From Chloroflexota bacterium (GTDB lineage: Bacteria > Chloroflexota > Dehalococcoidia > SZUA-161): a DNA stretch of 5,420 bases. The stretch lies in contig QIGA01000231.1 of the NCBI GenBank assembly GCA_003229915.1, positions 1 to 5,420 on the forward strand. The letters are read 5' to 3'. Below, in pieces: positions 1 to 5,377 of this stretch; the stretch's first letter is position 1, and every line of letters starts with the position of its first letter. The notes under the pieces are model-generated. The model did no database searches. It saw only the letters and a list, made by a program, of their open reading frames with translations, and was not told where the DNA came from. The translations under genes were made by a program, and so were the position numbers.

Positions 1-1096
1 CGATGCCCAGGTCCGCGGCCTGCTCATTGACCCTGATCCCCCCGACGACATTGGCAATGATGTCCTGATTGCCCAGAGGCAGCCTCGCTCGCTTGGTGAG
101 GACTGCGGTTATCATGAGCAGACGATTATAGTCAACACCGTTAGCATTGCGTCGGGGGAGTCCAAAGGCGGTGGGGCTGGTTAGCGCCTGAATCTCCACC
201 AGCAGCGGCCTGGTGCCCTCCAGGGTGGGAACGATCACTGAGCCAATCGCTCCCTCAGAGCGCTGGGAGAGGAAAACCTGCGAGGGGTTGGTTATCTCGA
301 CCAGCCCCCGGTCCCTCATCTCGAAAACGCCGATCTCGTTGGTTGAGCCGAAGCGGTTCTTCACGCTCCGCAGCAGCCTGTAGGCACTGAAGCGTTCGCC
401 TTCGAGGTATAACACGACGTCGACAATATGTTCCAGGGTGTGAGGGCCTGCGATCGCCCCGTCTTTGGTGACATGTCCCACTATGAAAATGGGGGTATCG
501 GTCGTCTTGGCCCATTGCATCAGCCGCGCCGTGCACTCTCTCACCTGAGCAATACTGCCCGCCGCCGAGCCGAGGCCGCTCTGGTAAACCGTCTGAATGG
601 AGTCAATGACCATAAGCCGCGGCGATATCTCCCTTCCCCGCTCAATGATGGTCTCCAGGTCTGTCTCGGGCAGAAGGAAAAGCCCCTCACCCCGCACCCC
701 CAATCTGTCGGCCCTCAGCTTAATCTGATGCACCGATTCCTCGCCGGAAACGTAAAGCACCTTCCCATCCCGCTCGGCAATTGTCCCCGCTACTTCGAGC
801 AGGAGCGTTGACTTACCGATGCCTGGGTCTCCGCCGATGAGCACCATGGAGCCGGGCACAACGCCGCCGCCCAGTACCCTGTTGAACTCGGTAAGGCGTA
901 GCGCAAGGCGGGGCACGGAGTTGGGGGGTAGCTGGGAGAGTTCCTGTACCGGGGTTGACGAGGTCGCTGCAGGGGCGTGTTTGACTGCGGTTTCGACGTA
1001 GGTGTTCCACTGGTCGCAGTCGGGGCAGCGCCCCAGCCATTTGGGGCTTTCGTTGCCACACTGCTGACAGACAAAGACGCTTTTGAGTCGGGGCAT
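1..1096 (-). CDS. radA: DNA repair protein RadA (Sms), C-terminus cut by window edge
   Basis: RadA is a cytoplasmic RecA-like ATPase that helps RecA extend and process recombination intermediates (branch migration) during repair of double-strand breaks and stalled forks. Reading leftward from ATG at 1096, 365 codons are visible with no stop. An N-terminal zinc finger has Cys10, Cys13, Cys24 and Cys27. A P-loop GDPGIGKST lies at residues 89-97, and a Walker B-like LMVID at 161-165. The RadA-specific KNRFG motif is at 246-250. The start of the C-terminal Lon-protease-like domain is seen from about residue 280 (QALTSPTAFGLPRR and following). RadA is usually about 450 residues, so roughly 90 are missing to the left. 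The ATG is supported by AAAGGGG seven bases upstream. The gene is G+C-rich like the right-hand operon and unlike the adjacent plus-strand cassette, with which it is divergent. The identification is secure. Confidence 0.97.
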   Translation of the reverse strand, partial: MPRLKSVFVCQQCGNESPKWLGRCPDCDQWNTYVETAVKHAPAATSSTPVQELSQLPPNSVPRLALRLTEFNRVLGGGVVPGSMVLIGGDPGIGKSTLLLEVAGTIAERDGKVLYVSGEESVHQIKLRADRLGVRGEGLFLLPETDLETIIERGREISPRLMVIDSIQTVYQSGLGSAAGSIAQVRECTARLMQWAKTTDTPIFIVGHVTKDGAIAGPHTLEHIVDVVLYLEGERFSAYRLLRSVKNRFGSTNEIGVFEMRDRGLVEITNPSQVFLSQRSEGAIGSVIVPTLEGTRPLLVEIQALTSPTAFGLPRRNANGVDYNRLLMITAVLTKRARLPLGNQDIIANVVGGIRVNEQAADLGI

Positions 1097-1103
1097 CGGC
1101 TAA

Positions 1104-1110
1104 CCCCTTT
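1104..1110 (-). promoter_or_regulatory. Shine-Dalgarno sequence of radA
   Basis: On the minus strand AAAGGGG ends seven bases before the ATG at 1096. This supports that ATG as the radA start. The encoded protein then begins MPRLKSVFVC, which places the zinc-finger cysteines where RadA proteins normally have them. Confidence 0.75.
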
Positions 1111-1116
1111 CTACAT

Positions 1117-1145
1117 AGGGTATCAAAATGTCAATTGGTGTGTAA
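1117..1145 (-). promoter_or_regulatory. Weak candidate promoter for radA
   Basis: On the minus strand TTACAC (1145-1140) and TACCCT (1122-1117) are 17 bases apart, and TG-A precedes the -10 as in extended -10 promoters. The match to TTGACA/TATAAT is only partial (4/6 and 3/6). Two perfect TTGACA hexamers also occur on this strand (1172-1167 and 1134-1129), but neither has a good -10 at normal spacing. The true radA promoter is therefore uncertain. Confidence 0.25.
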
Positions 1146-1157
1146 CAGCGAATACAA

Positions 1158-1170
1158 GACAAACGTTGTC
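1158..1170. promoter_or_regulatory. Inverted repeat, candidate operator between divergent genes
   Basis: GACAA-ACG-TTGTC is a perfect 5-bp inverted repeat with a 3-base centre. It lies 11 bases upstream of the -35 of the rightward promoter and within the upstream region of radA. This is a typical place and size for a dimeric repressor or activator site. No specific regulator can be named, and it does not match the Gram-positive LexA box GAAC-N4-GTTC. A 13-bp imperfect palindrome could arise by chance, so its role is inferred from position. Confidence 0.35.
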
Positions 1171-1181
1171 AATCTAGGGGA

Positions 1182-1210
1182 TGGACATCTGTGCCTGACA
1201 CTATCATAAT
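1182..1210 (+). promoter_or_regulatory. Sigma70-type promoter of the two-gene cassette
   Basis: TGGACA at 1182-1187 matches the -35 consensus at 5 of 6 positions, and CATAAT at 1205-1210 matches the -10 consensus at 5 of 6. The spacing is exactly 17 bases. Counting seven bases on from the -10 puts the predicted transcription start at about 1217, the first base of the GTG start codon of the downstream gene. No Shine-Dalgarno sequence is visible before that GTG, which fits a leaderless transcript. The hexamers and spacing are seen directly; the start point is predicted. Confidence 0.6.
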
Positions 1211-1216
1211 ACTGAC

Positions 1217-1723
1217 GTGGAAGAAAGTAGTCAAACCCCGGGTTATCCGCCTACCTCAATCAATGCAGATGACGCATTTGACCAAGTTGTGGAGAACTTG
1301 GTCGGTATTCCCAAAGTTGCTGTGGAAATCGATCCACGAAATGAAAAACGTCGTGCTCCCAACAAATTTGTATTGAGGATAAAACCAAGTATAAGATTCC
1401 CCCAGCCATTAAAGGTTACTGCTCTAAAGGCAGGGGGACAGATATTCATAAGTTTGGTAACTGAGCGGGGGGTTGTACTTAGACAGTATCATCATCAATA
1501 TGGAAACCATCCAAATCCGGACAAGAATATCGTGGGGCGTTCGCATAAGCATTTCCCCACAAAAAAGTACCCGTTGCGAGAAGGACATAAGGGCATTGAC
1601 ACTTGGGCCTACGAACCCGAACCATATCCTCAAGAATTTGCTGGAGCTGTCAAAGAATTTTGCGCAGAGTGCAACATTACAATTGAGGCCCTTCAAGAAC
1701 GTGCATCTTTGAGGTGGTTCTAA
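1217..1723 (+). CDS. Uncharacterised protein, DUF6978-like, first gene of cassette
   Basis: This 168-residue soluble protein has no signal peptide or membrane segment, and its function is unknown. The frame opens after TGA at 1196-1198 and offers only the GTG at 1217 as an early start. That start has no Shine-Dalgarno sequence but sits at the predicted transcription start. The N-terminal 50 residues are polar. A beta-rich stretch follows at about 51-90, then a motif region at 96-120 with GNHPNPD (H98, N100, D102) and GRSHKHFPTKKYPL (H110, H112). The end is helical, with EFCAECNI at 147-154. From memory, DUF6978 proteins share the order R-x-D, H-x-NPDG, H-x-H-I-Y and a final FxxxCNI, so I call this a divergent member. 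The spaced histidines could bind a metal or nucleotide, but that is inference. The gene overlaps the next by one base. It is A+T-rich compared with its neighbours. Confidence 0.8.
   Translation: MEESSQTPGYPPTSINADDAFDQVVENLVGIPKVAVEIDPRNEKRRAPNKFVLRIKPSIRFPQPLKVTALKAGGQIFISLVTERGVVLRQYHHQYGNHPNPDKNIVGRSHKHFPTKKYPLREGHKGIDTWAYEPEPYPQEFAGAVKEFCAECNITIEALQERASLRWF
1711..1717 (+). promoter_or_regulatory. Shine-Dalgarno sequence that decides the second cassette gene's start
   Basis: GAGGTGG ends five bases before ATG at 1723 and lies inside the last codons of the upstream gene. An in-frame GTG at 1714 would give three more residues (MVL-), but it lies within this ribosome binding site itself. The ATG at 1723 is therefore the better start. 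The stop of the first gene and this ATG share a base (TAATG), a classic termination-reinitiation arrangement. Confidence 0.75.
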
Positions 1724-2607
1724 TGAAAAAACGTGGAAATGTTTTCAGACGACTTCGGGAAGAGATGGCAAGCCAATTGAGTTTCTATGTAGATGAAGCT
1801 TCCGATGCAAGCGTTTTTATCTTGCCTTTCAAAGACAACTTAGGAGACAATCTTGTCATTAGACTGCGAGATAACGAGCAGCATTATGTAGTCGACGACG
1901 GAGGCCTGACATCAAATACGCTTTTTGTAATATCGGAGACAACCGGTGGAGTCAAATCTGGCAAGTTGGCTTCGAGTTTGATCTCAAGCTTTGGTGCCCA
2001 TCTCAACAAAGCAGAAGGTTTAGTTGAATTAACAGCAGGGTACTATGAAGTTGTTCCCAAGATGCTACACTTCATCAAAATGCTTCTAACTTTAGATACC
2101 ATGCTTGGCGAAGTCGTCAAAGAAGAAAGAGAAATAGGAAGGCCTCAGCGCCAGAGTTTGGGGCCACGAGCATCACAGAAACTCAGGAAACCTTTGAATC
2201 CGCTTATCAAACTCGGTCAGGTCAGCTATAGATTTCTGGTTGATGGACTTACTGTACCTGATTGGATGGTGGATTTCGCCTATGAACCAGTACCGCCTTA
2301 TTTGGCTCCACCAGCTCAAATGGTACTTTATATCACAGTTGACCTCGCTGTTGTAGACCCCGTCTTAAAAGCCACATATGCGTTTTCAAGGGCCATAGAT
2401 ATAAAGGCAGCACATAAAGACTACGACATACGTATTGCATTCGACGCACACGGGCAGAACAGCACTTCAGCTTCAGCTGCAAGGTTCCTCAGTGAACATC
2501 AGATTGATACTAAGGCATATACCGCCATAGACCTCTCGAAGAAGCAAGAACTCGCCAAGCTTGTGAACCGAGTCAACAGTGAAATTGGCATGCCATTAGC
2601 AGAGTAG
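1723..2607 (+). CDS. DUF1828-like domain protein, second gene of cassette
   Basis: This 294-residue soluble protein is translationally coupled to the DUF6978-like gene before it. Residues about 25-110 resemble the DUF1828 domain: VFILPFKDNLGD (31-42), VIRL, then YVVDDGG (55-61). These match the usual order of LPF, GD, a strand and a Y-x-(L/V)-(T/D)DGG motif. A charged, Arg/Lys-rich linker follows at about 133-160. The C-terminal part, about 165-290, alternates strands and helices (VDGLTVPDWMVDFAY at 173-187, MVLYITVDLAVVD at 200-212, YDIRIAFDAHG at 234-244). It may correspond to the DUF1829 domain that often follows DUF1828. No catalytic motif is convincing, although the acidic D59-D60 and D180/D184 are notable. 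The function is unknown; a sensor or effector role in defence or toxin-antitoxin systems is speculation. Codon use is A+T-rich like its partner and unlike the flanking genes. Confidence 0.85.
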   Translation: MKKRGNVFRRLREEMASQLSFYVDEASDASVFILPFKDNLGDNLVIRLRDNEQHYVVDDGGLTSNTLFVISETTGGVKSGKLASSLISSFGAHLNKAEGLVELTAGYYEVVPKMLHFIKMLLTLDTMLGEVVKEEREIGRPQRQSLGPRASQKLRKPLNPLIKLGQVSYRFLVDGLTVPDWMVDFAYEPVPPYLAPPAQMVLYITVDLAVVDPVLKATYAFSRAIDIKAAHKDYDIRIAFDAHGQNSTSASAARFLSEHQIDTKAYTAIDLSKKQELAKLVNRVNSEIGMPLAE

Positions 2608-2695
2608 GCGCCCAATTGCTGAACCTTTGGAACAGCAGTCTGACGAAGGTAGTGACTTTTTCAGAGGGCAAAAGGGACCACCGCTAAACTGGTGC

Positions 2696-2714
2696 GGAGC
2701 CAGATGCCGGCTCC
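2696..2714. terminator. Hairpin between convergent genes, possible weak terminator
   Basis: GGAGCC and GGCTCC form a perfect 6-bp G+C-rich stem around the 7-base loop AGATGCC. It lies 89 bases after the plus-strand cassette and 40 bases after the minus-strand operon, so it could serve both directions. Neither side has a proper run of T immediately after the stem. A weaker CACC/GGTG stem lies at 2679-2694. The terminator role rests mainly on position. The remainder of 2608-2753 shows no gene. Confidence 0.35.
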
Positions 2715-2753
2715 CCCTCTTGATCCTGCGAGACGGGTGCGTCAAGGTAAGCT

Positions 2754-3239
2754 CTATGCCTCAGCCAGCTTCGCCATGCTCAGCTCCCGCACATTCTCCT
2801 GAACTAGCTCGATCATGACGCCGTTGGTCTTATCGCTATCGAAGTGGGCGAAGGCCATGATGCCTACCATCTTGAGGTGGCAGATCATCTCGAGCCCTTG
2901 CGCCTCGGCGCTGGCCACCTCTTTCTCGAGGTCGGCTGCTTCAAAGCCCAAGTGGTGTATGCCCTCACCGTGCTCATTGAGAAACTCAGTGTAGATACAC
3001 TCGCCCTCAACGACCTGTACCAGCTCTAACCTTATGGGCCCCATCTGGGCGAAGCTCACCTTCATCGTATAGGGAGTGGATTTACCCCTGGTTATCACGT
3101 CAGGTGGCAGTTGGTGCTCCGCGATCTCCTCGAAGTCCAGCGCAAATGCCTTGGAGTAGAAGTCCACCGCCTTTTCGATGTCCCTGACCACGGCGGCAAT
3201 GTGGTCTAACTTCAAATGATTCAGCTTTAGCTGCGCCAT
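2754..3239 (-). CDS. VOC superfamily protein, methylmalonyl-CoA epimerase/glyoxalase-like
   Basis: This 161-residue cytoplasmic protein has the paired beta-alpha-beta-beta-beta modules of the vicinal oxygen chelate fold. Module 1 starts LKLDHIAAVVRDIEKAVDFY (His13). Its last strand is IRLELVQ (Glu72). Module 2 opens with GIHHLGFEAADLEKEV (His95/His96) and ends GVMIELVQ (Glu144). His, Glu, His and Glu at these places are the expected divalent-metal ligands. GEGIHHLGF and the overall length resemble methylmalonyl-CoA epimerase, although other acyl-CoA or glyoxalase-type VOC enzymes look alike, so the substrate is not assigned. The start at 3239 is set by AAGGAGGT seven bases upstream and by the conserved N-terminus. 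A longer in-frame reading to 3368 only runs back into the preceding gene. It is the second gene of an operon, 13 bases after the flavoenzyme stop. Confidence 0.88.
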   Translation of the reverse strand: MAQLKLNHLKLDHIAAVVRDIEKAVDFYSKAFALDFEEIAEHQLPPDVITRGKSTPYTMKVSFAQMGPIRLELVQVVEGECIYTEFLNEHGEGIHHLGFEAADLEKEVASAEAQGLEMICHLKMVGIMAFAHFDSDKTNGVMIELVQENVRELSMAKLAEA

Positions 3240-3246
3240 CTTTGGC

Positions 3247-3254
3247 ACCTCCTT
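3247..3254 (-). promoter_or_regulatory. Shine-Dalgarno sequence overlapping the upstream stop codon
   Basis: AAGGAGGT on the minus strand (3254-3247) lies seven bases before the VOC gene's ATG. It shares its first two bases with the TAA stop (3255-3253) of the flavoenzyme gene. Ribosomes ending the first gene therefore finish on the binding site for the second, which supports coupled, stoichiometric expression. It also fixes the VOC start at 3239. Confidence 0.85.
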
Positions 3255-5244
3255 AGATTTCGAGTGCCACCTTCCAGCCCTCGTGTATGGCTTCAAGTAT
3301 ACGTCTGGGCTCGACGCAATCACCGATGCTGTACAGCTCAGGGACCTTGCCTTCGAGAGCCTGCGCAAGTTCGTTATTCGGCTTCGCCCCGGCGGCGATC
3401 ACAATGGTGTCAGCGGGGATATTCTTCATGCCATCAGCCGCGATTTCCGCCATTGACGTCACGCCCCCCCGCACGTGGATGCCCACACCGGTCTCGGTTA
3501 CACCCAGGTACAGGACATTGGTAAGCAAGCGAACACCTTTCTCCTTCAGCCTGTCAACGAGGTTCAATCTCATGTCGGGGTTCATCTTATCGGCCATGTG
3601 TGGCCCCCTCTTGGTGACGGTCACCTGTTTACCCCTGTCCGCGAGGAGCTCAGCAGTCTCACAGCCGACCCTTTCTCCGCCGATGATAACTACCCTGTCT
3701 CCTACCTCTGCCCTGCCGAGAAGGACATCCACAGCGGTCACAACGTGAGGGTGTTCGCTCAGTCCCGGGATATCCTCAGGGATTATGGGGCTGGCGCCAG
3801 TGGCGAGGATACATACATCCGGCCCAAGTTTCTCAACCTCCTCCAGGGTCAGCTCCTTTCCAAGCTCCACCTTGACTTTGTGCTTCACCAGTTGGTTTGC
3901 CAGGTAGGTAGTCACAGAGCGGAGTATTCCTCTATGAGGAGGTACGGCCGCTGCATCTAACTGCCCACCCAACTTCTTCTCCTTCTCATACAGCAATACA
4001 TCGTGCCCTCTCCTTGCGGCTATCTGCGCTGCCGACATGCCCGCCGGCCCCCCGCCAGCGACAATCACTTTCTTAGGCTTGTCTGCTTTCTTGATCTCGA
4101 ATTCCTGCTCTCTGCCTATAGCGGGGTTCGCCACGCAAATCACGCCGTCTGCCCACGACACCGTCTCAAAACAGTGGTTGCAGGCGATGCATGGGACAAC
4201 ATCCTTCCTGTTGCCTGCAGCCACCTTTTTGGGCAGCTCGGGATCAGCCTGTAGCGCCCTGCCCATGGAAACGAAATCGAGCTTGCCTTCCTTGATGGCA
4301 AGATCACCGGCCTCAGGAGAGATCCGTCCTGCAGCGATCACAGGTACCTTGACCGCCTTCTTGACCTTCTCAGCCATGTCGAGGTAGGTACCAGCACTCA
4401 TGGGCGGTACCGGTGAAATAGGGTAATATACTATGGTATAGTCGTAGAAACCGAAGGCCGAGAGATGGATGGCATCCACTCCCGCCTCTACGAACATGGG
4501 CACCTGCGCCAGGGTGTCCTCGAGCGTGACACCATACTCGGCCACTTTACCGCCTGCCGTGTAGAACACCTCGAACAGGCTAATCCGGCACCATACCGGG
4601 AATTCTTTTCCCGCCACGTTCTTGACGGCCTTGATAGTATCGCACATGAACCGTGCCCTGTTCTCCACGCTGCCACCATATTTATCGTTGCGCTTGTTCC
4701 AGACACTGCTGCGAAACTGAGTCTGCAAATTGATGTTGGAGCCATGGATCTCTATGGCGTCGAATCCAGCGTCCTTGGCCCGCTTTGCGGCTTCGGCGAA
4801 ACGAACCGTGAACTCCACGATAGCATCCTCGGGCAGTTCCCGCGGCAGTTCAGCTCCGAACACAGGTCTCTGTGGAGGCATCGCCCACAGGGTGCCATGG
4901 TAGATTTGCAGAGCGGCCTTGGCCCCATTGTCCTTGATGAGCTGTGCCAGATCGCGCAATCCTGGAATGTGTCTATCCTCATCGATGTTCAGTCCGAAGG
5001 GCAGCCGTGCTACACTTCCCTTATTCGGCCCTTCCATGTGGGTGTCGACGGCGGCGTTCTCGACAATGTCCAGTCCGACGCCACCGCCTGCCCGTGCCGC
5101 GTGGTACGCTTTCAATCTGTCGGTGACTTCTCCTTCGAACGTACAGATGTTGGTGCCCATCGGCGGGTAAACGATGCGGTTCTTCAACTCCATTTTTCCG
5201 ATTCGACCTGGGGAAAACAGCGATTCGTAGCTCGATTCGGCCAT
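3253..5244 (-). CDS. FMN/4Fe-4S/FAD oxidoreductase, 2,4-dienoyl-CoA reductase / Old Yellow Enzyme-trimethylamine dehydrogenase type
   Basis: This 663-residue cytoplasmic enzyme probably passes electrons from NAD(P)H through FAD and a 4Fe-4S cluster to FMN to reduce an activated C=C bond. The substrate is unknown. Residues 1-345 form the FMN TIM barrel: LKNRIVYPPMG (20-30), IEIHGSNINL (164-173), NKRNDKYGGSVENRARF (183-199), AAGRI (304-308) and MGRALQADPELPKK (327-340). Cluster ligands are Cys352, Cys355, Cys358 and Cys370, with CxxCxxC spacing as in trimethylamine dehydrogenase rather than the CxxCxxxC of E. coli FadH. FAD binds at VIVAGGGPAGMSAA (393-406) with Glu420. A second Rossmann motif lies at VVIIGGERVGCETA (518-531), and YSIGDCVEPRRILEA (638-652) closes the FAD site. 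The start at 5244 follows AAGGAGG by five bases. Odd features are Asn172 where family members have the catalytic Tyr, and Glu524 replacing a motif Gly. It is the first gene of an operon with the VOC gene. Confidence 0.93.
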   Translation of the reverse strand: MAESSYESLFSPGRIGKMELKNRIVYPPMGTNICTFEGEVTDRLKAYHAARAGGGVGLDIVENAAVDTHMEGPNKGSVARLPFGLNIDEDRHIPGLRDLAQLIKDNGAKAALQIYHGTLWAMPPQRPVFGAELPRELPEDAIVEFTVRFAEAAKRAKDAGFDAIEIHGSNINLQTQFRSSVWNKRNDKYGGSVENRARFMCDTIKAVKNVAGKEFPVWCRISLFEVFYTAGGKVAEYGVTLEDTLAQVPMFVEAGVDAIHLSAFGFYDYTIVYYPISPVPPMSAGTYLDMAEKVKKAVKVPVIAAGRISPEAGDLAIKEGKLDFVSMGRALQADPELPKKVAAGNRKDVVPCIACNHCFETVSWADGVICVANPAIGREQEFEIKKADKPKKVIVAGGGPAGMSAAQIAARRGHDVLLYEKEKKLGGQLDAAAVPPHRGILRSVTTYLANQLVKHKVKVELGKELTLEEVEKLGPDVCILATGASPIIPEDIPGLSEHPHVVTAVDVLLGRAEVGDRVVIIGGERVGCETAELLADRGKQVTVTKRGPHMADKMNPDMRLNLVDRLKEKGVRLLTNVLYLGVTETGVGIHVRGGVTSMAEIAADGMKNIPADTIVIAAGAKPNNELAQALEGKVPELYSIGDCVEPRRILEAIHEGWKVALEI

Positions 5245-5249
5245 TTGCT

Positions 5250-5256
5250 CCTCCTT
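5250..5256 (-). promoter_or_regulatory. Shine-Dalgarno sequence of the flavoenzyme gene
   Basis: AAGGAGG on the minus strand is five bases before ATG at 5244. The resulting protein starts MAESSYESLFSPGRIG, the normal beginning of this enzyme family. The frame stays open upstream to a TTG at 5316, but those 24 extra residues match nothing in the family and would bypass this near-perfect site. Confidence 0.85.
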
Positions 5257-5261
5257 GTTTG

Positions 5262-5290
5262 AGAATATTGCACCAAAGCAGTTATTGAAA
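5262..5290 (-). promoter_or_regulatory. Weak candidate promoter for the flavoenzyme-VOC operon
   Basis: On the minus strand TTTCAA (5290-5285) and TATTCT (5267-5262) are 17 bases apart. They match the sigma70 consensus at 3/6 and 4/6 positions. Transcription would begin only about a dozen bases ahead of the start codon and just include the Shine-Dalgarno sequence. A 5-bp hairpin, GCGTT-CAGA-AACGC (5293-5306), lies just upstream and could be an operator or the end of an upstream transcript. The evidence is positional and weak. Confidence 0.2.
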
Positions 5291-5377
5291 AGGCGTTCAG
5301 AAACGCTTCTCAACAATCTTTATAGCTTTGCGGGGAACCGCTGCGGGTTGGCGAAGAATGGGATTACGGGGGCGCTT

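Noticed and set aside
428..811. Plus-strand open frame of 127 codons opposite radA
   Set aside because: The minus strand here encodes the RadA ATPase core without interruption, so this frame is a shadow.
1181..1198. ATG at 1181 in the same frame as the first cassette gene, five codons before a TGA
   Set aside because: It could mean an upstream start broken by a stop or a tiny leader peptide. However, the ATG overlaps the -35 hexamer of a good promoter whose predicted start is at 1217, so it is probably not transcribed.
1191..1376. Alternative frame starting at GTG 1191 (61 codons) overlapping the first cassette gene
   Set aside because: Its translation shows no domain pattern, and the other frame gives a full-length protein with conserved-looking motifs. 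A frameshift is not needed to explain the gene.
3240..3368. N-terminal extension of the VOC protein to 3368
   Set aside because: The extra 43 residues come from reading the end of the flavoenzyme gene in another frame. A strong Shine-Dalgarno sequence and the conserved VOC start point to ATG at 3239.
3475..3960. Plus-strand open frame of 161 codons within the flavoenzyme gene
   Set aside because: It is antisense to the FAD/NAD-binding region and its translation shows no recognisable motif. It is a shadow of G+C-rich codon use.
4465..5262. Long plus-strand open frame (265 codons) opposite the flavoenzyme gene
   Set aside because: It is fully antisense to a well-supported enzyme gene with recognisable motifs. 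Its translation shows no family pattern, and no ribosome binding site supports it.
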